The translations under genes and the position numbers were made by a program. The notes beneath the pieces were generated by a model. That model was given only the letters and a program-made list of their open reading frames with translations. It did not search any database and was not told the DNA's origin. Shown here in pieces: positions 54,708 through 62,550 of a stretch of DNA of 64,000 nucleotides (the first letter of the stretch is position 1; every line of letters starts with the position of its first letter). Source of the DNA: Micromonospora sp. R77. GTDB lineage: Bacteria; Actinomycetota; Actinomycetes; Mycobacteriales; Micromonosporaceae. Location of the stretch: positions 1,240,001-1,304,000 of the forward strand of contig NZ_JALDST010000001.1 of the NCBI RefSeq assembly GCF_022747945.1, given 5' to 3'.

Positions 54708-55781
54708 TCAGCGACGGGCGTTGCGCTTCTTCTTGAGCTTGCGGTCGTCGCGCAGCTCGACGTACGGCTCCTCCTCGACCGGGTGCCCGGCCTCGATCGC
54801 CCGGCCGCGTTCCAGTTCGGCGTCGAACTCCGCGCCGAGCAGGATGGCGATGTTGCTCAGCCAGAGCCAGACCAGGAAGACGATCACGCCGGCCAGCGCG
54901 CCGTAGGTCTTGTTGTACGAGGCGAAGTTGCTGACGTAGAGGGCGAAGAGACCGGAGATCACCAGCCAGATCACCACGGCGAGGATGCCGCCCGGGCTGA
55001 CCCAGCGGAACCCGCCGTGCCGGGCGTTCGGCGACGCCCAGTAGAGGATGGCGAACATCAGGCTGACCAGGATCAGCAGCACCGGCCACTTGGCAATGTT
55101 CCACACCGTCAGCGCGGTCGAGCCCAACCCGATCACGCTGCCGACCTGCTCGGCCAGGCCGCCGGTGAAGACCACGATCACCGCGGCCGCCAGCAGCAGC
55201 ACACCGACCAGTGCGGTCACGCCCAGCCGGATCGGCAGGGTCTTCCAGATCGGCCGTCCCTCCGGCACGTCGTAGATCGAGTTGGAGGCGCGCATGAAGG
55301 CGGCGATGTAGCCGGAGGCCGACCAGAAGGCGGCGAGCACACCGATGATCGCGGCGATGCTGGCGAGGCCGCCCGAGGCGCCCGCCTGGTCGATCGCCGC
55401 CTGGATGATCTTCTTGATGCTGTCGTCGGGCACCACCTGGTTGACGGTGTCCTTGACGCCTTCGGTGGCACTGGTGCCGAGCAGGCCGAGCACGGAGATC
55501 AGCACCAGCATGCCCGGGAAGATCGACAGCACGCCGTAGTAGGTGAGGGCGGCGGCCCAGTCGGTCAGGCTGTCGTCCTGGAACTCCTTGACCGTGCGCT
55601 TCAGCGCCGCCTTCCAGCCGCTGCCCGGCAGCTCGGTCGGGCTGTCCGGCCCCTCGTCCGGCCCGACCGGTCCGCGGTTGCGCCCGCGACCGGCCGGCAG
55701 GTGCGCCCGGTCCCGGGTCTCGACCGCGCCGGATGGGTCCCGGTCGGGCCCGGTGCGGGCGGAAGTCTCGTCGGAGGCCAT
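54708..55781 (-). CDS. YihY/BrkB-family membrane protein
   Basis: The ATG at 55781 follows GGAGGGG and gives 357 residues; an upstream in-frame ATG at 55844 is less likely. A charged N-terminal stretch is followed by six hydrophobic segments with the family motifs DWAAALTYYGVLSIFPGML, AAFWSASGYIAAFM, WRWVSPGG-type loop (FRWVSPGGILAVVIWLV) and NFASYNKTYGALAGVIVFL. It ends with a Lys/Arg-rich tail. The old ribonuclease BN label for this family is not supported. Function unknown, usually membrane related. Confidence 0.93.
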   Translation of the reverse strand: MASDETSARTGPDRDPSGAVETRDRAHLPAGRGRNRGPVGPDEGPDSPTELPGSGWKAALKRTVKEFQDDSLTDWAAALTYYGVLSIFPGMLVLISVLGLLGTSATEGVKDTVNQVVPDDSIKKIIQAAIDQAGASGGLASIAAIIGVLAAFWSASGYIAAFMRASNSIYDVPEGRPIWKTLPIRLGVTALVGVLLLAAAVIVVFTGGLAEQVGSVIGLGSTALTVWNIAKWPVLLILVSLMFAILYWASPNARHGGFRWVSPGGILAVVIWLVISGLFALYVSNFASYNKTYGALAGVIVFLVWLWLSNIAILLGAEFDAELERGRAIEAGHPVEEEPYVELRDDRKLKKKRNARR

Positions 55782-55844
55782 CGCCCCTCCCTCGTCATCG
55801 TCGTCACCCCTGGACATGCCCCGGGCGAGCCGACGGATAACCAC

Positions 55845-56654
55845 CTACTTGTAGAGCAGCCGCCCCATCCGTCGGCCGGCCACCACGAGACCGAACGCCG
55901 TCATGAGCAGCAGGTATGCCACGTCGATCAGCCACGACCAGTCGGCCACGCCGACCGAGACGCCGCGGATCAGGTGCACCGAGCGGTAGAGCGGGCTCGC
56001 CTCGACCATCCAGCGCAGCAGCGCCGGGTAGGCCTGGGCCGGGACGAAGGTGCCGGAGAAGAGGAAGAGGGTGAACTGGGCCGAGCCCATCAGGTCGAAG
56101 TCCTGCCAGCTGCGCATGAAGGTGGCGACCGCCATGCCGAGCGCGCCGAAGGCGAAGCCGACCAGCACCGCCGCCGGGAACGCGGTCAGCGCCCGCCCCG
56201 CGCTGGTCAGGTCCATGGCGACCATCACCACCAGGAACGCCGCCGAGTAGAGACTGCCCCGGATCATCGCCCAGCCCAGCTCACCGAGGGCGATCTCGAA
56301 CGGCTGCACCGGGGTGGCGATGACCCCGTCGTACAGCTTCATGTACTTCATCTTCCCGAAGAAGTTGAAGGTGGTCTCCGCCAGCGCGCCGGTCATCGCC
56401 GACGACGCCAGCATCGCCGGGGCCACGAATGCGGCGTACGAGACGAGCTGACCGCCGGGAAGGGCGAGGTCGCCGACCAGCGCACCCACCCCGACGCCGA
56501 TGGAGAAGAGATAGAGCACCGGCTCCAGGAAGCCGGAGATGAACACCAGCCAGTACGCGCTGCGCAGCGACGTGAAGTTGCGCTCGGCCACCGAGGCCGA
56601 CCGCCGGGGCGCCCCCTCGAAGCTGACCAGCCGGGGCAGGACGAGACCGACCAC
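55845..56654 (-). CDS. ABC-2 transporter permease (NodJ-like)
   Basis: The 269-residue permease starts at GTG 56654 (GGGAGGGG upstream). It has six hydrophobic segments and the ABC-2 pattern (YWLVFISGFLEPVLYLFSIG, FNFFGKMKYMKLYDGVIATP, GTFVPAQAYPALLRW). It lies 12 bp downstream of a similar permease, so both probably belong to one exporter. No ATPase lies beside them; the one at 62551 on the same strand is the best candidate, separated by about 5 kb of unrelated genes. Confidence 0.9.
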   Translation of the reverse strand: MVGLVLPRLVSFEGAPRRSASVAERNFTSLRSAYWLVFISGFLEPVLYLFSIGVGVGALVGDLALPGGQLVSYAAFVAPAMLASSAMTGALAETTFNFFGKMKYMKLYDGVIATPVQPFEIALGELGWAMIRGSLYSAAFLVVMVAMDLTSAGRALTAFPAAVLVGFAFGALGMAVATFMRSWQDFDLMGSAQFTLFLFSGTFVPAQAYPALLRWMVEASPLYRSVHLIRGVSVGVADWSWLIDVAYLLLMTAFGLVVAGRRMGRLLYK

Positions 56655-56666
56655 GACACCCCTCCC

Positions 56667-57461
56667 CTAGACGACGAGCGTGCGACGGAACACGTGCCGG
56701 GCCAGCAGCCAGCCGGCCGCGGCCCAGGCGGTGAGATAGAGCAGGTGCCCGACGACCGACCACTGCGGCGGCACCCCGAGCGCCGCCGCCCGGCACAGGT
56801 CGACCCCGTGCCAGAGCGGGGTCGCCCAGGCCAGCCAGCGCAGCCCTGTCGGCAGCGACTCGACCGGGAAGAACACCCCGGCGAAGAGCGTCATCGGGAT
56901 GACCGCGAAGCGGAACAGCAGAGCCAGATAGCTGTCGCTGGGCACCCAGGCGCTGAACGCGAAGGTGGGCAGGGTCACCGCGACGGTGAGCAGCAGCACC
57001 ACCGGCAGGGCGACCATCGCCCACGGCGAGCGCAGCGCCCCGAACAACGCCGTCACCACCAGGAACGCGACCGTGCTGGTGAGCACCCGGAACAGCACAA
57101 AGGCGAGGTGACCGCCCACGATGTCGCCGACCCGGAGCGGGGCCGCGGCCTGCGCGAAGTAGGTCTTGATCCAGCGCACGTTGCTGTGCACCGGCCAGGT
57201 CGCCTCGCCGATCGCCACCTGCAGCGCCGTCGAGGCGAGCAGGCCGGGCACCAGCCAGTCGAGGTAGCGCACACCGCCGACGCCCTGGTCCACGTAGGCG
57301 CCGACACCGAGCCCGAAGCCGAGCACGGTGAGCACCGGCAACAGGAACGACGAGAAGACGCTCGCCCGCCAGGTGCGCCGGTAGCCGGTCAGGTAGTGCG
57401 CGAGCACCGCCAGCGCCGGCACCCGGGGCAGCGCCGGCCGGGTCCGCTCCGCCACGCTCAT
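56667..57461 (-). CDS. ABC-2 transporter permease
   Basis: From ATG 57461 (GGGAGGGC upstream) the 264-residue permease has six hydrophobic segments and the pattern ASVFSSFLLPVLTVLGFGLG, HSNVRWIKTYFAQAAAPLR, GVFFPVESLPTGLRWLAWAT. It resembles the neighbour at 55845 in outline (NodJ/DrrB-like). The two would form a heterodimeric membrane channel. Homologous operons usually start with the ATPase, which here seems displaced to 62551. Confidence 0.9.
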   Translation of the reverse strand: MSVAERTRPALPRVPALAVLAHYLTGYRRTWRASVFSSFLLPVLTVLGFGLGVGAYVDQGVGGVRYLDWLVPGLLASTALQVAIGEATWPVHSNVRWIKTYFAQAAAPLRVGDIVGGHLAFVLFRVLTSTVAFLVVTALFGALRSPWAMVALPVVLLLTVAVTLPTFAFSAWVPSDSYLALLFRFAVIPMTLFAGVFFPVESLPTGLRWLAWATPLWHGVDLCRAAALGVPPQWSVVGHLLYLTAWAAAGWLLARHVFRRTLVV

Positions 57462-57689
57462 CTCGCCCTCCCCCGCTCCGCGCCCACTCCGGCCTTCCTA
57501 CCCAAGGGGTACGACAAGGCCGGCGGCCACCCTACGGCCGGCGCCCCGGTCGTGTCGCCACGGTTTCCACCGCCTGCGCCGACGGCGACCGGTCGGCGGG
57601 GGCGTTGCTGTCGGACGGTCGTACTAGCCTCGGGCTGACTCCGGGCAGCCGACCGGTTGCGGAGCGCGGAGAGCAGCAGGGGGGCGAGC

Positions 57690-57904
57690 ATGAGCGACAC
57701 CGAACCGCAGACCGCTGACGGGAAGGTGCTCTGGCACTTCACCATGTCACTGGACGGTTTCGTGGCGGGGCCCGGCACGAGATGGACTGGATGACCGGCA
57801 TCTCGGTCCGGCCGGGCCTGATCGACGAGTACGTCCCCCGGCACGACGGCACCGCTCCGCAGGGGCTGACCGAGCGCTTCGTGACCTGGGCCAGCGCCCG
57901 GTGA
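57690..57904 (+). pseudogene. Dihydrofolate reductase-family (RibD-C) fragment
   Basis: The ATG at 57690 starts MSDTEPQTADGKVLWHFTMS then LDGFVAGPG, the typical N-terminus of DHFR/RibD-C family reductases. It then runs to a stop (RWTG). In the other frame the homologous continuation EMDWMTGISVRPGLIDEYV follows, but it then ends within 26 residues (TERFVTWASAR, TGA at 57902). So the gene has a frameshift after residue 29 and lacks the main catalytic part. It is a remnant. Confidence 0.75.
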
Positions 57905-58092
57905 TCCGTCCATGCCGCAGCAGCCGGGACACCGGGTGCCGGCGGGACCGCCGGGTGTGAGCGGCGAGGGAGTCGCCGTCCGGTCGTTACCGATCCGACA
58001 CCCGGCAATCGCGCTATCGATGTCTGTCACTGCGAGTGTCCGGTCCCGACGCGAACCATCGCGTCGCACACCGGGTACCTCGGAGGCCAACA

Positions 58093-59829
58093 GTGCGTCG
58101 TCCCCGTCCCGTTCCGCTGCTGGCAGCGGGGCTCCTGCTCGCGGCCACCGCCGCGCTCGTCACCCCGCCCGCAGCGTCCGCCGCCGTGGCGGACGCGCCG
58201 CACTGCTCGACCGCCGGCACCTGGCGGCAGGGCGAGTTCAACATCTACTGGTTCGACGTGGAGCAGGGCGACTCGCAGCTCATCGTCGGCCCGACCGGCC
58301 GGACCATGCTGGTCGACCTCGGTGAGACGGCCTTCAACTCCACCACGAACACCAACGCGACGAAGGTGGCCGCGCAGATCCGCGCCGTCTGCGGAATCGC
58401 GGCGGGCCCGGTGCACCTGGACTACGTGCTGGCCTCCCACCACCACCTCGACCACATCGGATACGCAGCCAACCCCAACGACACCACGAAGTACGGCAAC
58501 GGCCTGTACCAGCTGCTCGCCCCGACCGCGAGTGGCGGTCTCGGCTTCACCGTCGGCGCCCTCTACGACCACGACGGCGGGGTCTGGTCGGACGCCAACG
58601 GCGACGGTGACTGCGACCCGGGCACCTCCACCACGCCGAGCAACGAGGTCGCCTACCACAACGCGGGCACCACCTCGACCACCGCCGTCCGCTGGATGTG
58701 CTGGCTGTACGGCCCCGCGGCGCAGGCCGACCGGGCGAACATCGCCGGCAAGGTCCAGCGGATCACCAACAGCACCGCCTGGCCCACTTTCGACCTCGGC
58801 ACCGGGGTCACCTCGGCCGTGGTCGAGGCGAACGGCAAGGACATCAAGCAGGCCGACGGGGTGACCACGGTCAGCGGCAACCACACGGCCGACGCCAGCC
58901 CACCCAGCGAGAACGACTACTCGATCGGCGTCCGCACGGCCTTCGGGCCGTTCGTCTACGCCACCGCCGGGGACAGCGACGGCGAGTGGACGACCAGCGC
59001 CAACGGCTACACCTACAACAACATCGAGGCGCTGCTCGCCACGAAGATGGGCGCGGTCAACGCGCTGCGGGCCAACCACCACGGTTCGGCGCACTCGTCG
59101 TCCGACACCTATCTGAAGGCGACCACCCCCCAGGTCGGCTTCATCTCCTGCGGAGCGAACTCCTACGGCCACCCGGGTAACCGGACCCTGGACGCGTTCC
59201 GGGCGGTCGGCGCGGACATCTACCTCGCCAACGACCCGTGCGACACCACCGACACCACCGGCGCGGCGATCGACTACTCCGGCACCTTCAACCACGACGG
59301 CACCGTGCACCTGTTCACTACCGGCGGCGGCACCGGTTTCACCGTCACGTACGACGCGGGCAGCCGTACCTACACCACCCGGACCGGCGGCGGCACCGGC
59401 GGAACCGGCGGGGACCCGACGAAGGTGAAGGTCAACGAGGTGCTGATGGCCCCGTCCGGCACCGGCTCGGAGTGGGTGGAGCTCTACAACCCGACCACCT
59501 CGCCCGTCGACCTCGGCGGCCTGTACGTGGACGACGTGGCCGGTGGCGGCGGCTCGCCCCGGCAGATCCCGGCCGGCACCACCATCCCGGCCGGTGGGCG
59601 CTGGGTGATGGACATCCCGAGCGGCTTCCTGAACAACACGGGCGCCGAGTCGGTCCGGTTCCTGAAGATCGCCGGCGGCGTGGAGACGGTCTACGACACC
59701 TACTCCTGGTCGCTCGGCTCCACCCAGTACGACAAGGTCTTCCATCGTGCCGGTGACGGTGGCACCTGGTGCGGCACCATCTCCGCCGCCGTCACGAAGG
59801 GCACCGCCAACCCCACCACCTGCCCGTGA
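58093..59829 (+). CDS. Secreted metallo-beta-lactamase-fold hydrolase with lamin-tail domain
   Basis: From GTG 58093 (CGGAGG upstream) the 578-residue protein has a signal peptide (VPLLAAGLLLAATAALV, cleaved near ASA). Residues about 45-430 are an MBL-fold domain of the ComEC/Rec2 type: IYWFDVEQGDSQLIVGP, zinc motif SHHHLDHIG, then YATAGDSDGEW and ANHHGSAHSSS. After a Gly/Thr linker comes a lamin-tail domain (VKVNEVLMAPSGTGSEWVEL, YNPTTSPVDLGGLYVDD). Such proteins may be extracellular nucleases or phosphodiesterases; the lamin-tail domain may bind a surface or DNA. It is coupled to the gene at 59826 by GTGA overlap. Confidence 0.9.
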   Translation: MRRPRPVPLLAAGLLLAATAALVTPPAASAAVADAPHCSTAGTWRQGEFNIYWFDVEQGDSQLIVGPTGRTMLVDLGETAFNSTTNTNATKVAAQIRAVCGIAAGPVHLDYVLASHHHLDHIGYAANPNDTTKYGNGLYQLLAPTASGGLGFTVGALYDHDGGVWSDANGDGDCDPGTSTTPSNEVAYHNAGTTSTTAVRWMCWLYGPAAQADRANIAGKVQRITNSTAWPTFDLGTGVTSAVVEANGKDIKQADGVTTVSGNHTADASPPSENDYSIGVRTAFGPFVYATAGDSDGEWTTSANGYTYNNIEALLATKMGAVNALRANHHGSAHSSSDTYLKATTPQVGFISCGANSYGHPGNRTLDAFRAVGADIYLANDPCDTTDTTGAAIDYSGTFNHDGTVHLFTTGGGTGFTVTYDAGSRTYTTRTGGGTGGTGGDPTKVKVNEVLMAPSGTGSEWVELYNPTTSPVDLGGLYVDDVAGGGGSPRQIPAGTTIPAGGRWVMDIPSGFLNNTGAESVRFLKIAGGVETVYDTYSWSLGSTQYDKVFHRAGDGGTWCGTISAAVTKGTANPTTCP

Positions 59830-60404
59830 CGCCCCGGAAGAAGGGCACGCTGGCCGGCGCGGCTCTGCTGCTGGCCCTCGCCGGCACGACGGCGGGCATC
59901 GGCGGCGGGGCGGCCTCCGCGCGGCCGGGACCGGTCGCCACCGGGGACGGCCGGCTGGTCCTGGTCAGCGGGCGGGACGACCACGGCTTGCTCGCCGACG
60001 AGCGGGTGACCCTGCGGGACCGACCGGCGGCCGACGGGACCGGGACGGGACGGGTGCCGGACGGCACCCTCGCCCGGGTGGAGGAGGTACGCGGCACCTG
60101 GCTGCGGATCCGGACCGTGGAGGGGCCACCGACGCGGGGCTGGCTGGACGACTTCTTCCTGCGGGGCGGGGTGCACCTGGTGGGTCCGCCGCCGACCTGC
60201 TCGGTGCCGTTCGACGGCGGGACGCTGCCGGCGGGCGAGCAGGCGGTCGTGCTCGACCTGCGGGCGGCCCGGGTCAAGGTGCGGATCAACCGCACCGGGG
60301 CGACGGACTGGGTGGACCGGACCGTGGTCCGGGAGATCCCGCCCGACCGGTGCGCGCCGATCGGCCGGGACGAGCCCGTCGGCGACCACGAGCACCACCA
60401 CTGA
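59826..60404 (+). CDS. Secreted SH3-like protein, coupled to the MBL-fold gene
   Basis: The GTG at 59826 overlaps the stop of the MBL gene. The 192-residue product has a signal peptide (GTLAGAALLLALAGTTAGIG), a region with the outline of a bacterial SH3 domain (VTLRDRPAADGTGTGRVPDG, VRGTWLRIRTVEG, RGWLDDFFLR), one Cys pair (CSVPF ... RCAPIG) and a C-terminal HEHHH tail that could bind metal. It probably acts outside the cell with the MBL protein. No specific family named. Confidence 0.8.
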   Translation: MTPRKKGTLAGAALLLALAGTTAGIGGGAASARPGPVATGDGRLVLVSGRDDHGLLADERVTLRDRPAADGTGTGRVPDGTLARVEEVRGTWLRIRTVEGPPTRGWLDDFFLRGGVHLVGPPPTCSVPFDGGTLPAGEQAVVLDLRAARVKVRINRTGATDWVDRTVVREIPPDRCAPIGRDEPVGDHEHHH

Positions 60405-60567
60405 CCGCGCGGCCGGCCCGGCGCCGCTGGCGCCGGCCCGGTGCCCGGCCCCCGTCGCTGCGGCACGGTGGCGCCATCGGAACGACCGAGAACCACGCGG
60501 GGGTCGGTGAACCATGCCGCATCACGGAGCGTCACCATCTCCGCGCCCGCCCGGCAGCGGTTCCATT

Positions 60568-60641
60568 CCCTTTGCTCTGCAGCCTTCCACGCAGCAGACA
60601 CCCAGCGTGGACTGCTGCGTATAGGGCTGCAGAGCAAAGGG
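60568..60641. repeat. 74-bp long palindrome (nested hairpin)
   Basis: CCCTTTGCTCTGCAGCC (60568-60584) and its exact reverse complement (60625-60641) form a 17-bp perfect outer stem. Inside, ACGCAGCAG (60589-60597) and CTGCTGCGT (60612-60620) form a second 9-bp stem around a 14-base loop. This is noncoding and looks like a REP/MITE-type mobile element; related sequences can be searched elsewhere. It begins 164 bp after the SH3-like gene, so it is not positioned as its terminator, though it could still stop transcription. Confidence 0.85.
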
Positions 60642-61090
60642 GACAGTGGGTGGTATGGCCGACGGGCGGGGGCTCGGCGCAAAAGACCAGCTCATCGGCA
60701 TTTTCAAGGCCCAACTGATCGGGAGAGGCCGGTGAGCCGGCGATCGCCCGTCGCTACTCTACGTGGCATAGCTCCGAACAGCCCGGGACATCACGCTCGG
60801 TCAGCAGCGGAACAGGAGTCGATCAGCCAACGGCAGGTCGGCGGTGCCGTGCCGTCAGCGGTCGGGGCGTTGCAGCGGCGATCCGGAGGCATCAGGAGTG
60901 GCGGGTGGCCGCCACGGCCGGGCGGACAGCGGCGGGCCGCAGCCGCAGCTGGGCGGACAGCGGCGAACGGCAGCGGCAGGCGGGCAGACAGCGGCAGGCC
61001 GGCGGACATCGGCAGCGACGGGAGGGCAGAGGGAGGGTGGGATCGGCGCCACAGCGACCGTGGCCGATACCGACCGGCATGCGCCCGCAA
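60642..61090. other. GC-rich degenerate-repeat intergenic region
   Basis: Between the 74-bp palindrome and the 28-bp tandem repeat no gene is supported on either strand. Around 60905-61025 the sequence repeats short units such as GCGGACAGCGGC and GGCAGCGGCAGGC without fixed period; open frames there are artefacts of high GC. The short gap 60405-60567 before the palindrome is also empty. Confidence 0.6.
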
Positions 61091-61202
61091 CGGGACGCGT
61101 GCCGGGGTGCGCCGGCAACGGGACGCGTGCCGGGGTGCGCCGGCAACGGGACGCGTGCCGGGGTGCGCCGGCAACGGGACGCGTGCCGGGGTGCACCGGC
61201 AC
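61091..61202. repeat. 28-bp tandem repeat, four copies
   Basis: The unit (starts CGGGACGCGTGCCGGGG and ends TGCGCCGGCAA) is repeated four times at 61091, 61119, 61147 and 61175; the last copy is altered at its end. There are no spacers, so it is a minisatellite and not a CRISPR array. It ends about 40 bp before the IS110-type element. Confidence 0.9.
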
Positions 61203-61242
61203 ATCGGACCCGCGCCGGACGGCGGGCGACGGTGCGGTGGAT

Positions 61243-62415
61243 GCTCCTATGGATGTCAAGGGGTGTGGAGAGCGGCGAAGTCGGCGAGGAGGGCGGTGTG
61301 GATCTCGCGGACGACGTATCGCTTGAGGCACCGCATGATCTCTTTCTTGCCGAGGCCTTGTTTGGTGCGTTTGTCGACGTAGGTGCGGGTGCGCAGGTCG
61401 TAGCGCATCCGGCTGAGCACGATGGTGTGCAGGGCGTTGTTCGCGGCTCTGTCACCGCCGCGGTTGAGGCGGTGGCGGTTGGTGCGTCCGCTGCTGGCGG
61501 GTATCGGGGCGACGCCGCAGAGGTGGGCCAGGGCTGCTTCGGAGCGGAGCCGGTCGGGGTTGTCGCCGGCGGTGGTCAGCAGTTGCCCCGCGACCTCCGG
61601 TCCTGCGCCGAACAGGCGGCTCAGGGCCGGTGCGGTCCGGGCAACGGCGGGGCGTATCCGTCGATCGGCGTGGGCGATCTCGGCGTTGAGCGCGGTGATC
61701 CGGGCGGCGATCGAGGCGAGAGCGGCGTTCGTGGCGTGGACCGGGTCGGTGAGTGCGGACTCATCGACCCGGAGATCGACGCATCGTTGGACGAGCGCGG
61801 GACCGGTGAGGCCGGCCAGATCCTCCCTCAGTGTGTCCGGCGCGGAGGTAATGAGGCCGTGGAGCTGGTTGAGGGCTGCGGTGCGGGCCTTGACCGCGCC
61901 GCAGCGGGCCACCCGCAGGACACGGATCGCCTCGACCGGCCCGGTGCGGGTCTTCGGGACGCCAGTGGCCTGCCCCGACAGGGCCGCGCGGGCGGCGGCG
62001 AGGGCATCGATCGGGTCGGACTTGCCCTTACTCCGACGGGTCTTGCGGTCAGGGCGGTCGATCTCGATGACGGTGATGCCCGACGCGCTCAGGTGACGTG
62101 CCAGGCCAGCGCCGTAGGCGCCGGTGCCCTCCACCCCGACCTTGACCACCCGGCCGAAGGTGCGCAGCCAGCGCAGCAACTGCTGATATCCGGCTGCGGT
62201 GGCCGGGAACTGCTGATCACCGAGCACCCGACCCGCCTGGTCGACCGCAGCGGCGTGATGAGTCTTGCCGTGGGTATCAACCCCACCCGTGACCTGGCGC
62301 TTCTTGGCTGTCATCCTGGAACCGTCGTCCCTTTCGCTTGCACCGACAGGGTCGGCACGCACTCGCCGGGACGGGCGGACAGGACAGTGACGGGGCCTCT
62401 TGCACAGGCTCCTAT
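61243..62415 (-). mobile_element. IS110-family insertion sequence
   Basis: The element contains one transposase gene on the minus strand (61256-62314). GCTCCTAT occurs at both presumed ends (61243-61250 and 62408-62415) and includes a CT, the core dinucleotide of IS110-type insertion. Terminal inverted repeats are absent, as expected for this family. The noncoding left end (62315-62415) is where a bridge RNA would be encoded. The boundaries are inferred from this repeat alone. Confidence 0.65.
61256..62314 (-). CDS. IS110-family transposase (DEDD recombinase)
   Basis: From ATG 62314 the 352-residue protein has the RuvC-like DEDD residues D13 (GGVDTHGKTHHAA), E62 (KVGVEGTGAYG) and D100/D103 (RKTRRSKGKSDPIDALAAA). 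The C-terminal Transposase_20 domain has the catalytic Ser region GVAPIPASSGRTNRHRLNRG and NNALHTIVLSRMRYD. The protein is intact and may be active. IS110 transposases use a bridge RNA to pair donor and target DNA. Confidence 0.95.
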   Translation of the reverse strand: MTAKKRQVTGGVDTHGKTHHAAAVDQAGRVLGDQQFPATAAGYQQLLRWLRTFGRVVKVGVEGTGAYGAGLARHLSASGITVIEIDRPDRKTRRSKGKSDPIDALAAARAALSGQATGVPKTRTGPVEAIRVLRVARCGAVKARTAALNQLHGLITSAPDTLREDLAGLTGPALVQRCVDLRVDESALTDPVHATNAALASIAARITALNAEIAHADRRIRPAVARTAPALSRLFGAGPEVAGQLLTTAGDNPDRLRSEAALAHLCGVAPIPASSGRTNRHRLNRGGDRAANNALHTIVLSRMRYDLRTRTYVDKRTKQGLGKKEIMRCLKRYVVREIHTALLADFAALHTP

Positions 62416-62550
62416 CAGGTCACGACGCCCCTGCCAGTGACGTGCAGGACGGGGTCACCCGGAACCGGTCGACGAATCCACAGCAGGACAGCATCGTCGG
62501 TCAGTCGGTGAGTCAGACCAGACCGGGTGACCCCACCTACATCCTCACTG
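62315..62550. other. Noncoding left end of the IS110 element and flank
   Basis: The 236-bp gap between the transposase start and the ABC ATPase stop holds no gene. Hairpin-like segments include CCGAC-AGG-GTCGG near 62368. A bridge RNA would be transcribed toward the transposase from the part inside the element (62315-62415), but this is shorter than the bridge RNAs known to me (about 180 bases), so the true left end may be farther out. No promoter was identified. Confidence 0.4.

Noticed and set aside
51484..55104. A single 1206-residue frame from before the polyprenyl synthetase through to the response regulator
   Set aside because: It only exists because GC-rich DNA lacks stops; the middle is the antisense or wrong frame of the intact histidine kinase, and the ends belong to separate families.
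60568..60641. The 74-bp palindrome as a simple intrinsic terminator
   Set aside because: It is 164 bp from the nearest stop, has two nested stems and no T run; a mobile palindromic element fits better.
61091..61202. 28-bp repeats as a CRISPR array
   Set aside because: The copies are directly adjacent without spacers, and no cas genes are present.
60441..62440. Arg/Gly-rich frames across the repeat region and antisense to the transposase
   Set aside because: They arise from repeats and from the opposite strand of the IS110 gene, with no start signals or domains.
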